A program made the translations under genes and the position numbers. Below the pieces are notes generated by a model. The model was not told where the DNA came from. It did no database searches and saw only the letters and a list, made by a program, of their open reading frames with translations. Shown piece after piece: positions 31,983 to 39,408 of a stretch of DNA of 41,046 nucleotides. Origin of the DNA: an uncultured Oscillospiraceae bacterium. GTDB lineage: Bacteria > Bacillota > Clostridia > Oscillospirales > Oscillospiraceae. The stretch spans positions 1 through 41,046 of the forward strand of contig CAKTOW010000016.1 of the NCBI GenBank assembly GCA_934590325.1, written 5' to 3'. How positions within the stretch are numbered: the stretch's first letter is position 1; each line of letters starts with the position of its first letter.

Positions 31983-33413
31983 ATGGAGCGTATCTTTCAT
32001 CTGAAGGAGAACGGCACCACCGTGAAAACGGAGATACTGGCCGGTCTCACCACGTTCATGACGATGGCGTACATCATCGCCCTGAACCCCAATCTGCTGA
32101 CCAACTTCGCCGTGGGCACCCCCCTGTGGAACGGCGTGTTCCTGGCCACCTGCATCGCCAGTGCCATCGGCACCGTGGTGATGGCGTTCCTGGCCAACAA
32201 GCCCTTCGTCATGGCGCCGGGCATGGGCCTGAACAGCTTCTTTGCCGTTATCGCCGGCAACGTGGCCGCCATGCTGAACACCGACTACACCAGCGCCTTC
32301 CAGGCGGTGCTGTGCATCATCCTGGTGGAGGGCATCGTGTTCCTGCTGCTGAGCGTGTTCAATATCCGCGATAAGATCGTCACCGCCATCCCCCTGGGCG
32401 TGCGGCTGGGCATCGGTCCGGCCATCGGCCTGATGCTGATGAACATCGGCCTGGGCTCCAACGTGGGCATCTACGCCGAGGGCAACGGCTACACCAGCCC
32501 CTTCTATGTCATGCGCGACTTCTTCGGCGCCATGACCCCCAGCGTCATCAAGGACCACATGGGCGCGGAGTACAGCCAGATGGTGCTGACCGTGGTGACC
32601 ATGTTCATCGGCCTGTTCGTCATCATCCTGCTGGCCAAGAAGGGTGTCAAGGCCGCCGTGCTGGTGGGTATGCTGGCCGCCTCCGTCATCTACTGGGCGG
32701 GCTGCTTCATCTTCCTGGGCACCAACCCCTTCGCGTCCCTGCAGGGTGCGTCCTTCCTGCCCCCCTTCCACGACATGGTGGAGACCACGCTGTTCAAGTT
32801 TGACTTCGCCGACTTCTTCAACATCGGCTGGTTCACCGCCATCAGCCTGATCATCACCTTCTGCATGATCGACATGTTCGACACCATCGGCACCCTGGTG
32901 GGCACCGCCTCCCGCGCCGGCATGACCGACAAGGAGGGCAATATGCCCCAGATGAAGGAGGCCCTGCTGTCCGACGCCGTGGGCACCGTAGCCGGCGCCT
33001 GCTGCGGCACCTCCACCGTGACCACCTTCGTGGAGTCCGCCTCCGGCGTGGAGGTCGGCGGCCGTACCGGCCTGACCTCCCTGACCGCCGCGGTGATGTT
33101 CCTGGCCTGCATGTTCATCGCGCCTGTGGCCGCGGTGATCCCCGCCGCCGCCACGTCCTCCGCCCTGATCTACGTGGGCATCCTGATGCTGCAGGGCCTG
33201 AAGAACGTGGACTTCGACGACCTGGACCAGGTGGTGCCCGTGTTCCTGATGCTTCTGGCCATGCCCATCTCCGGCTCCATCGGCCACGGTATCGGCATCG
33301 CCATGATCACCTACACTGTGATCAAGGTGTTCTCCGGCCGCGCCAAGGAGGTCTCCGTGCTGACGTACGTGATCTCCCTGCTGTTCATCGTGAAGTTCTT
33401 TGCAGTCGTCTGA
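31983..33413 (+). CDS. pbuG: NCS2-family purine permease (AzgA/PbuG type)
   Basis: 476 residues from ATG 31983 (AAAGGAG upstream). AzgA-type motifs: EILAGLTTFMTMAYIIALNP near the N-terminus, GMGLNSFF (TM3 motif), FCMIDMFDTIGTLVGTASRAG and CCGTSTVTTFVESASGVEVGGRTGLT. Proton-coupled import of hypoxanthine/guanine or adenine, with exact specificity not readable. 14 predicted membrane segments. Follows uridine phosphorylase but behind a terminator, so separately transcribed. Confidence 0.93.
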   Translation: MERIFHLKENGTTVKTEILAGLTTFMTMAYIIALNPNLLTNFAVGTPLWNGVFLATCIASAIGTVVMAFLANKPFVMAPGMGLNSFFAVIAGNVAAMLNTDYTSAFQAVLCIILVEGIVFLLLSVFNIRDKIVTAIPLGVRLGIGPAIGLMLMNIGLGSNVGIYAEGNGYTSPFYVMRDFFGAMTPSVIKDHMGAEYSQMVLTVVTMFIGLFVIILLAKKGVKAAVLVGMLAASVIYWAGCFIFLGTNPFASLQGASFLPPFHDMVETTLFKFDFADFFNIGWFTAISLIITFCMIDMFDTIGTLVGTASRAGMTDKEGNMPQMKEALLSDAVGTVAGACCGTSTVTTFVESASGVEVGGRTGLTSLTAAVMFLACMFIAPVAAVIPAAATSSALIYVGILMLQGLKNVDFDDLDQVVPVFLMLLAMPISGSIGHGIGIAMITYTVIKVFSGRAKEVSVLTYVISLLFIVKFFAVV

Positions 33414-33426
33414 GTTTGAAGCAATA

Positions 33427-33460
33427 AAAAATCAGCCCGCCGGAGGCGGGCTGTTTTTTT
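33427..33460. terminator. Bidirectional terminator
   Basis: CAGCCCGCC-GGA-GGCGGGCTG with A-tract before and seven T after, between convergent pbuG and the carbonic anhydrase-like gene. Confidence 0.9.
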
Positions 33461-33959
33461 ATCTGCGCTCCTGCTGGGCCTTGTACGCCATGGCTTCCTT
33501 CTGATAGCTGAGGGCGGACTGGCGCAGTTGGGCGATGGCGTCGCCGTCCAGCTGGGACTTCACCCGGGCGGGGGAGCCGAAGGCCAGGGAGCCGTCGGGG
33601 ATGACGGCGTTCTGGGGCACCAGGGCGCCGGCGCCGATGAGGCAGTTGCTGCCGACCTTGGCGCCGTTGAGGACGATGGCGCCCATGCCGATGAGGGTGT
33701 TGTCGCCGATGGTGCAGCCGTGGAGGATGGCGCCGTGGCCGACGGTGACATTGTCGCCCACGGTGACGGGATAGCCGAATTCCTCGTGCACCACGCAGTT
33801 GTCCTGGATGTTGCTGCCGGCGCCGATGGTGATGGGCTCGCGGTCGGCGCGGAGCACCGCGCCGAAGAACACGCTGCTGTGGGCGCCGAGGGTCACGTCG
33901 CCCAGCAGGGTGGCGTTGTCCGCCACGAAGGCGGTGGGGTGGACGGTGGGAGTCTTCAT
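33459..33959 (-). CDS. Gamma carbonic anhydrase-like hexapeptide protein
   Basis: 166 residues from ATG 33959 (GAGGTGAT 5 bases upstream; an ATG three codons earlier sits on the SD). Left-handed beta-helix with hexapeptide turns (ATLLGDVTLGAHSSVFFGAVLRAD, NIQDNCVVHEEFG, GHGAILHGCTIGDN). The His residues of VVH, GHG and LHG fit the zinc ligands of YrdA/CaiE/gamma-CA proteins. Activity is not guaranteed, since many members have unknown substrates. SPARVKSQL near the end is also typical. Confidence 0.9.
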   Translation of the reverse strand: MKTPTVHPTAFVADNATLLGDVTLGAHSSVFFGAVLRADREPITIGAGSNIQDNCVVHEEFGYPVTVGDNVTVGHGAILHGCTIGDNTLIGMGAIVLNGAKVGSNCLIGAGALVPQNAVIPDGSLAFGSPARVKSQLDGDAIAQLRQSALSYQKEAMAYKAQQERR

Positions 33960-34038
33960 GGGTATCACCTCGCGGAAAAATTTCCTGTATTATACTATAC
34001 CGCCGCAAGAAAATCGACAGTAAAAAAGAAAATTGTGC

Positions 34039-34067
34039 TTACATTTTTCGCCAAAGTATGCTATACT
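34039..34067 (+). promoter_or_regulatory. Promoter of the CarD-like gene
   Basis: TTACAT (34039-34044), 17-base spacer, TATACT (34062-34067) with TGC extension. Confidence 0.75.
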
Positions 34068-34150
34068 ATGTACAAGAAGGGGGTACGCATGGCCGGGCGG
34101 TCATGTGCATTTTTGTGTTTGTGTGTGCGTGCGGAGAAGGAGCGTGTGTG

Positions 34151-34717
34151 ATGTTTGCTGCAGGCGATCTGGTGGTGTACGGCGGCGAGGGCGTGTGCCG
34201 CGTGGAGAGCATAGGGCCCTCCGGGCTGCGCTATGACGGCGGGGACAAGACCTATTACCATCTGGCGCCGCTGTACCGCAGCGGCACGGTGATGACGCCG
34301 GTGGATACCACGGTGCTCATGCGGCACGTCATCAGCCGGGAGAAGGCCATGGAGCTCATCGCCGCGCTGCCGGAGCTGCCGGCGCAGCGTCCCGCGGAGC
34401 GGGGCATGCGGGCGGCCAAGGAGTTCTATCACCAGCTGGTGGCGCGCAGCGACTGCGCGGAGCTGGCATCCATGATACACGGGATATGCCGCAAGCGGGC
34501 GTGGGCCCTGCACCACGGCAAGAAGGTCAGCCAGATGGACGAGCGGTATCTGAAGCGGGCGGAGGAGCAGCTGTACGGCGAGTTGGCCGCCGCGCTGGAG
34601 ATCGCCAGAGAGCAGGTGGTGCCCTTCATCCGGCAGACGTGGGCCAAGTGGCCGGAGCAGCTGCCCAAGAGCGAGAGCGAGCAGGAGGAGCCTGCCGGGG
34701 CGGCGGAAGCGGAATAA
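34151..34717 (+). CDS. CarD/CdnL-like transcription regulator
   Basis: 188 residues from ATG 34151 (AAGGAG upstream). The N-terminal RNAP-interacting domain shared with TRCF begins FAAGDLVVYGGEGVCRVESIG and includes YYHLAPLYRSGTVMTPVD. The helical C-terminal part (~75-188) has KEFYHQLVARSDCAELASMIHGI and the QMDERYLKRAEEQLYGELA helix. Such proteins bind RNA polymerase beta and stabilise open complexes. Slightly acidic tail. Own promoter and terminator. Confidence 0.9.
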   Translation: MFAAGDLVVYGGEGVCRVESIGPSGLRYDGGDKTYYHLAPLYRSGTVMTPVDTTVLMRHVISREKAMELIAALPELPAQRPAERGMRAAKEFYHQLVARSDCAELASMIHGICRKRAWALHHGKKVSQMDERYLKRAEEQLYGELAAALEIAREQVVPFIRQTWAKWPEQLPKSESEQEEPAGAAEAE

Positions 34718-34721
34718 CTGT

Positions 34722-34750
34722 ACAGGGACGGCGAGAGCCGTCCCTGTTTT
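34722..34750 (+). terminator. Terminator of the CarD-like gene
   Basis: ACAGGGACGGC-GAGA-GCCGTCCCTGT then TTTT. The same stem core recurs after the AraC gene (35812). Confidence 0.88.
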
Positions 34751-34830
34751 GGTACGGACAGCAAGTAAGGTCAAGAATCGTGCCGGGGAAAAGAGTATGC
34801 TGACAGCAGCGAAAGAGAGGGGACGGGCGT

Positions 34831-35805
34831 ATGTACGAATGGCAGCAGCTGATACAGACGGTGGTGAACGAGATGGACGAGGCCATCATGCGCCACGACG
34901 ACCAGGCGCTGACGCTGCAGGCGCTGGCGGCGCGGCTGCACTACTCGGAGTTCCACGCCACCCGGAAGTTCCGGGAGATGGCGGGGATGCCGCTGCGGAC
35001 GTATCTGCACCAGCGGAGACTGGCCTTCGCCCTGAAGGAGGTGCGTGACAGCAGACGGCCGCTGCTGGACATCGCGCTGGACTACGGGTTCTCCGGACAG
35101 GAGTCGTTCACCCGGGCCTTCAAGGCGCTGTACGGCGTGACGCCGGGGACATACCGGCGGGAGCCCAAGCCGGTGGTGCTGCGCACCAGGATACACCCTT
35201 TCGATCGCTATATCTTTGGAATGGGAGAAATTGGCATGATAAAGAGCGAAGAGGGCGTAAAGACGTATTTTGTGACCATACCGGCGCACAAATATCTGCA
35301 TGTGCGGAACTATGAGAGCAACGGGTACTGGGACTTCTGGGAAAAGCAGAAGGACGTGCCCGGCGGGGACTGTGCCACCGTGTGCGGTCTGCTGGACAGC
35401 ATCCCCGGCAAGCTGGACGACAACGGCGGCGCCGAGCCCGACGGCATGGCCGGGCAGATCATGGCGTACATCAACGACCCCAGAGGGCGGCTGTGCGCGT
35501 GGGGGTATCCCCGCATCGAGAGCTACGGCGTGCGGCTGCCGGCGGACTATGACGGGGCTGTGCCCGCGCCGCTGGAGCTGATGGACGTGCCGGAGGGGGA
35601 GTACGTGGTGTTCGAGCACGGGCCCTTCGACTATGAGCAGGAGTGCCGCACGGTGGAGGATAAGGTGGAAACGGCCATGCGGGAGTTTGACTATGCCGCC
35701 AACGGCTGCGTGCTGGACACCGCCACGCCGGGACGGATGACGTACTTCTACTTCGTGCCGGGGCAGTACTTCAAGTATATCCGGCCCATCAGGCGGGAGA
35801 AATAA
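34831..35805 (+). CDS. AraC-family regulator with GyrI-like effector domain
   Basis: 324 residues, SD GAGGGG. N-terminal double helix-turn-helix (~20-115): LTLQALAARLHYSEFHATRKFREMAG and LLDIALDYGFSGQESFTRAFKALYGVTPGTYR, the canonical AraC second motif. C-terminal GyrI-like/AraC-E ligand-binding domain (~140-320) with EGEYVVFEHGPF and YFYFVPGQYFKYIRP. Order DNA-binding then effector domain as in Rob-like regulators. Probably senses hydrophobic drugs or metabolites; target unknown. Monocistronic. Confidence 0.9.
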   Translation: MYEWQQLIQTVVNEMDEAIMRHDDQALTLQALAARLHYSEFHATRKFREMAGMPLRTYLHQRRLAFALKEVRDSRRPLLDIALDYGFSGQESFTRAFKALYGVTPGTYRREPKPVVLRTRIHPFDRYIFGMGEIGMIKSEEGVKTYFVTIPAHKYLHVRNYESNGYWDFWEKQKDVPGGDCATVCGLLDSIPGKLDDNGGAEPDGMAGQIMAYINDPRGRLCAWGYPRIESYGVRLPADYDGAVPAPLELMDVPEGEYVVFEHGPFDYEQECRTVEDKVETAMREFDYAANGCVLDTATPGRMTYFYFVPGQYFKYIRPIRREK

Positions 35806-35811
35806 GGGAGA

Positions 35812-35840
35812 AGGGACGGCAAGAGCCGTCCCTGTCTTTT
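35812..35840 (+). terminator. Terminator of the AraC-family gene
   Basis: AGGGACGGC-AAGA-GCCGTCCCT then GTCTTTT; same stem as at 34722. Confidence 0.85.
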
Positions 35841-35862
35841 ATCGCCCTGGGGAAACCGCATC

Positions 35863-35891
35863 TTGCACAGAGATGCATTTTATGCTACAAT
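35863..35891 (+). promoter_or_regulatory. tRNA-Leu locus promoter
   Basis: TTGCAC (35863-35868), 17-base spacer, TACAAT (35886-35891) with TGC extension. Initiation near 35898, 7 bases before the tRNA 5' end. Confidence 0.85.
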
Positions 35892-35904
35892 ACGCCGTGG
35901 ATAC

Positions 35905-35943
35905 GCGGGCGTGGTGGAATTGGCAGACTCGATGGATTTAGGT
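35905..35943 (+). pseudogene. 5' half of a tRNA-Leu gene, broken at the anticodon loop
   Basis: Begins GCGGGCG-TG-GTGGAATTGG with a normal acceptor 5' strand and D-arm, and runs through the anticodon loop TTTAGGT, as in the intact tRNA-Leu at 36121. After that the sequence is unrelated: no anticodon 3' strand at normal distance, no T-arm and no CGCCCGC partner. TCCATC, complementary to GATGGA, occurs 34 bases further on (35971-35976). An intron or a chimeric RNA is possible, but a remnant is the simplest reading. Confidence 0.7.
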
Positions 35944-36120
35944 GATGTCACCTCAGTGTAGGATTTTCGCTCCATCATTCGCCGTGCTCATTCTTTGGTA
36001 AAAGCAGGTTCATCCTGTTTTTATAGGTGCGGGTCAAGCGTTATGCTCCGCCTCGGTTCCTCGCCGTGTAAAAATCAGAGGAGAATAAAATAGCGACAGG
36101 TGACCCTGCCGCTCATATCT
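35944..36120 (+). other. Spacer between tRNA-Leu remnant and intact tRNA-Leu
   Basis: No gene. Contains the palindrome GGTGATGTCACC (35941-35952), a terminator at 36000-36022 and GC-rich inverted segments around 36028-36066. Confidence 0.4.
36000..36022 (+). terminator. Terminator downstream of the tRNA remnant
   Basis: AAAAGCAGG-TTCAT-CCTGTTTTT, 9-bp stem with one G-T pair. With the promoter at 35863 it would give a ~125-base transcript beginning as half a tRNA. Confidence 0.6.
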
Positions 36121-36205
36121 GCGGGCATGATGGAATTGGTAGACATGCGAGATTTAGGTTCTCGTGCAGTGATGCGTTGGGGTTCGAGTCCCCATGCCCG
36201 CACCA
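36121..36205 (+). tRNA. tRNA-Leu (anticodon UAG)
   Basis: 85 bases including encoded CCA. Acceptor GCGGGCA/TGCCCGC, anticodon stem CGAGA/TCTCG with loop TTTAGGT (anticodon TAG), short variable arm, T-arm GGGGTTCGAGTCCCC. Complete and apparently functional. Confidence 0.97.
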
Positions 36206-36214
36206 CTTGGATAG

Positions 36215-36254
36215 TCCATCTTCGCAAAATGCGGGGATGGATTATTCAATTTTT
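36215..36254 (+). terminator. Hairpin after tRNA-Leu
   Basis: TCCATC/GATGGA with inner CGCA/TGCG, then TTATTCAATTTTT. Weak to moderate terminator. Confidence 0.5.
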
Positions 36255-36262
36255 ATCGCATC

Positions 36263-36291
36263 TGGACAACGAGGCGCTTTTTTACTATAAT
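36263..36291 (+). promoter_or_regulatory. Promoter of the HEPN/Abi-alpha-like operon
   Basis: TGGACA (36263-36268), 17-base spacer, consensus TATAAT (36286-36291). Near-consensus, in AT-rich DNA. Confidence 0.82.
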
Positions 36292-36334
36292 TAGCGTATG
36301 TAATAACCTCAATACAGAAAAAAGGTGACAAACA

Positions 36335-37276
36335 ATGGCTAATTTATTTTTTCAAGCCACACAAGTTGCGTTAGACAACATTACGGTAGCATTTGATTTT
36401 GTTCATCCTTTGCGCGCCAGCATGAAATATACACGAAGGAAAATCTCGGAAATTAATGTCTCTAATCCGACTGCAGAAGATACTATATTCCAATCTGAAG
36501 TAGATCCTAATCAAGAAATTCACGGGGTCAGTTATCGCGGTTCTTACATTAATACTTCTTGGGAACAACAAGAAGAACAACTTGCTTGGCTGTTGTTAAA
36601 CAACTTGTTTGCCATCCACGAAGGATGGGCTCATCGTTTATACGAAGAACGTTTTTCTGCAAAAGGATATAAGGAGAAGACGTTTGTCAAAAACCTTGAG
36701 TTTCCAGGACTATTGAGTAAATTTTCGACATATTACGCAGTGGGAAGCAAGAAATCCTCCATAATGTCCAACGCGTATTTTGATGCTTACAAAGTATCGT
36801 CTAAGTTGGATTTCAACAAATTAGAAAACTATATGTTATTATATAGATTTTTCAAAGAAGCCAGAAATTGCTACATGCATCGTGGCTTCGCAGCGTCGCA
36901 AGCTATTATGGATGCCTATGTTGCGTATTTTCCAAAAGCCACACTTAGTGATTTAGATGCTGCCGAAGTTCCTGTAATTATTCCGCCAATCTTAGGTCAG
37001 CCAGTTCGACTTAACATAAGAGGCGTGATTGGTTTTTCTCAGTTCGTCCGAAGAATTCTTATCATCTCAGATGCTTTTTTGATTATGACAACGGCGGCAG
37101 AAGATGAATTTCTTTCCAAGAAACCAGCAACCTGGTTATCACGAACATTAAGCGGAGATGTTTCACGTTCTAAATGTCAAATCACACGATATTCTAATAA
37201 AATCGGGTTATTGAAACCAACATGGTCTGTCGAATATCAAAACTTCCTTATTCGGCATGGAGTTTTCAACCGATAA
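36335..37276 (+). CDS. Putative HEPN-type RNase protein (toxin/effector candidate)
   Basis: 313 residues, SD AAAGGTGA. No family recognised by overall sequence, but residues 177-182 read RNCYMH, the RNxxxH motif of HEPN ribonucleases, inside a predicted helix (LENYMLLYRFFKEARNCYMHRGF). It is preceded by a long helix (EEQLAWLLLNNLFAIHEGWAHRLYEE) that could be the partner helix of a HEPN bundle. No signal peptide; cytoplasmic. Much richer in A+T than the core genes around it. Followed after 38 bases by an Abi-alpha-like gene, so probably one operon with a defence or toxin role (inference). Confidence 0.7.
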   Translation: MANLFFQATQVALDNITVAFDFVHPLRASMKYTRRKISEINVSNPTAEDTIFQSEVDPNQEIHGVSYRGSYINTSWEQQEEQLAWLLLNNLFAIHEGWAHRLYEERFSAKGYKEKTFVKNLEFPGLLSKFSTYYAVGSKKSSIMSNAYFDAYKVSSKLDFNKLENYMLLYRFFKEARNCYMHRGFAASQAIMDAYVAYFPKATLSDLDAAEVPVIIPPILGQPVRLNIRGVIGFSQFVRRILIISDAFLIMTTAAEDEFLSKKPATWLSRTLSGDVSRSKCQITRYSNKIGLLKPTWSVEYQNFLIRHGVFNR

Positions 37277-37314
37277 CAACATCTTAGCAATTTGGCAAAA
37301 GAGAGGACACCACG

Positions 37315-38124
37315 ATGGGCAATGACATGAAAATCAAAGTTGAGCTACCTGAATTAGTTAATAAAACGTTTGAAAAGCCTGCCACAACATTAGGAGATAA
37401 ACTTTCTGATTTAATTGAAATCATATTCGGCGGCATTACATATTCAAAAGAAATGCTTGCGTATAAACGTGCATTGAATTTCGAGGAGTTTAAAAAAAGT
37501 CTGGCAAAGAAAGTTGACGAAATCCCTGTAGCAAGCCGGATTGAACCTTCAGAAAGTATCGTTGGACCAGCATTAGAAGCAGCAAAATATCGCATAGACA
37601 CAGAGGAACTACGAGAGATGTTTTCCAGTTTAATCTCCGCATCGTTGGATACTGAGAAGGTTTCGTTTGTTCATCCTGCTTTTGTAGAGATAATAAAAAA
37701 TCTATCTCCGCAGGATGCTGAAGCAGTGAAGTATTTAGCATATGTAAAAGACAGCCATATTGTTCCGATTATCTCTATAGATGAGAAAGTTATGAGCATA
37801 CCAAATAACTGTAGCCATTACTGCTTTTTGTCAGACAAATATGGGTTTTATGAGGCAAACACAATCATATCTTCTTTATTGCGGTGTGGGTTGATAGAAC
37901 TGAATTATGTGTTTTCGAAAGACACTAATTTTCAGGGTTTTACTTTCGATGATATGGAAGGAAAGTTCTCTGAATTGCGGAGAGTTCGAAATATTGGTCG
38001 GAATCTTGATAATCCGTTGTCATATAAATATGGTGTTATCTGTTTGACCGCTCTTGGTTATGAATTTTCCAAAATTTGTATCCCGGACGCATTTGTGGAA
38101 AACAAAGGACATCTACAAAATTAA
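37315..38124 (+). CDS. DUF4393 / Abi-alpha-like protein
   Basis: 269 residues, GAGAGG 8 bases before the ATG. Matches the DUF4393 (Abi_alpha) pattern: an N-terminal amphipathic/Gly stretch (LGDKLSDLIEIIFGGI), the FEEFKKSLAKKVDEIP helix, IVGPALEAAKYRIDTEELREMFSSLISAS and the hallmark SFVHPAFVEIIKNLSPQDAEAVKYL (117-141). Family members are linked to abortive phage infection. A C-terminal ~100 residues looks like a winged-helix region (LLRCGLIEL...ALGYEF). Downstream of the HEPN-motif gene. The stop overlaps the convergent recombinase stop. Confidence 0.82.
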   Translation: MGNDMKIKVELPELVNKTFEKPATTLGDKLSDLIEIIFGGITYSKEMLAYKRALNFEEFKKSLAKKVDEIPVASRIEPSESIVGPALEAAKYRIDTEELREMFSSLISASLDTEKVSFVHPAFVEIIKNLSPQDAEAVKYLAYVKDSHIVPIISIDEKVMSIPNNCSHYCFLSDKYGFYEANTIISSLLRCGLIELNYVFSKDTNFQGFTFDDMEGKFSELRRVRNIGRNLDNPLSYKYGVICLTALGYEFSKICIPDAFVENKGHLQN

Positions 38125-39398
38125 CTTCGTACAGGGCATCCTAATTTTTCCATCACCAACATATCGATTTCTTCCTCTAACCGCCGTATATTCCCCTGTA
38201 ACGACAAAATGTGGGCGTCGAGGACCGGTTTCCTCAACGCCCACATTTTTTGCAGCTGTGCCAGATTCTTTAGTTCCACGGCACACTGCTCCCGCACAGT
38301 TTCGGCACACGCCTGCACCTCGGCATCCAGTACCTCCTCACGGATACGGTGGGAGGGGCAATAGGATTTTCCATTCCGATGATACCCACGGCACACATAT
38401 TCCACCCGGCTCTTGCCGTTCCAGCAGCGGATCATAGGAATGAATGCATTCCCACATTCACGGCAGGTCAGCAGTCCCGCATAGCGGTGCTTGGCCTGAT
38501 TGCCGTTTGCAGGCCGTGCCTGCCGTTCGAGCAGATGCTGCACCTGTTCCCATTCCTGTTTTTCTATGATCACAGGAAAGAATCCCTCATGACGATACCA
38601 GTCAGCTTTGTCTATATGCTTGGCTTTTCCATTGTTGTATTCTCTGCGGTGGTTGTTCAGCACGCCGGTGTACGCTTCCTCCACCAGGATGTTTTTTACG
38701 CTGGCATATGTCCATAGGAACTGCCCATCACGGGTTTTGTGCGTATGCCGAACCTCTCTGCCACATCGCTCAGCTCGGAGCTGTGCCGGGGTCTTTCGCC
38801 CCATAATGTTGAGTCTGCGGGATATCTCTTTTTGCCCACACCCCTGTAAGTACAGGGAATAGATGAGCCGCACTGTGACCGCCGCTTCTGTGTCAACCTT
38901 GATTTGCCCCGTATTTTTGTCTTTCCAGTAGCCGAAGGGAGGCGTGATCACGATGCCGTCTTTCTGCTTCTGGCGGTATCCCGCCCGGATCTTTTTGCCA
39001 ATATCCCTTGCATAGTAATCGTTCATCAGGCCGCGGACGCCGATGATCAAGTCATCTTCGTCGCGGAATGTATCAACGCCCTCCGTGGCAGAGATCACAC
39101 GCACCTGGTGTTCCCGCAGGTAGTCAATAAACAATGCGGTCTGAGTCCTATGGCGGCCAAGCCGGGATAAATCTTTCACGATGACAGCGTCGATCATATC
39201 AGCGTCTACAGCCGCCGTGAGCTTGTCCAGCCCACGGCGGTCAAAACTCATGCCGCTTATGTTGTCATCGAAGGACTGTCCTACGATGGTGTACCCGTGC
39301 TGCTCGGCAAACGCCTGGCAGATCTCCCGCTGATTTAGCAGGGAGTTCATCTCACGGTCATCATCGTTAGAAAGCCGCGCATAGAGCCATACCCGCAC
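38121..39398 (-). CDS. Large serine recombinase (site-specific)
   Basis: 425 residues from GTG 39398 (AGGTGA upstream). Resolvase catalytic domain intact: YARLSNDD with the nucleophilic Ser10, and conserved Arg in DLSRLGRHR (residues ~77-85). Recombinase domain (YRQKQKDGIVITPPFGYWKD) and zinc ribbon (LLTCRECGNAFIPM...YVCRGYHRNGKSYCPSH) follow, then a coiled-coil end. Shorter than many family members (~500-550). Moves or inverts DNA at short att sites. Ten bases downstream of the truncated paralog; tandem recombinases are typical of clostridial integrative elements. Confidence 0.93.
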   Translation of the reverse strand: MRVWLYARLSNDDDREMNSLLNQREICQAFAEQHGYTIVGQSFDDNISGMSFDRRGLDKLTAAVDADMIDAVIVKDLSRLGRHRTQTALFIDYLREHQVRVISATEGVDTFRDEDDLIIGVRGLMNDYYARDIGKKIRAGYRQKQKDGIVITPPFGYWKDKNTGQIKVDTEAAVTVRLIYSLYLQGCGQKEISRRLNIMGRKTPAQLRAERCGREVRHTHKTRDGQFLWTYASVKNILVEEAYTGVLNNHRREYNNGKAKHIDKADWYRHEGFFPVIIEKQEWEQVQHLLERQARPANGNQAKHRYAGLLTCRECGNAFIPMIRCWNGKSRVEYVCRGYHRNGKSYCPSHRIREEVLDAEVQACAETVREQCAVELKNLAQLQKMWALRKPVLDAHILSLQGNIRRLEEEIDMLVMEKLGCPVRS

Positions 39399-39408
39399 CT
39401 GTTATCAC

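Noticed and set aside
31869..33287. Long minus-strand open frame opposite the purine permease
   Set aside because: Composition is His/Gln/Gly-rich low complexity, a typical shadow of a GC-rich membrane protein gene; the plus strand has all family motifs.
35905..36205. Group I intron splitting a single tRNA-Leu gene between the two tRNA segments
   Set aside because: The downstream tRNA is complete on its own with a full 5' half, and no intron core elements are visible between them.
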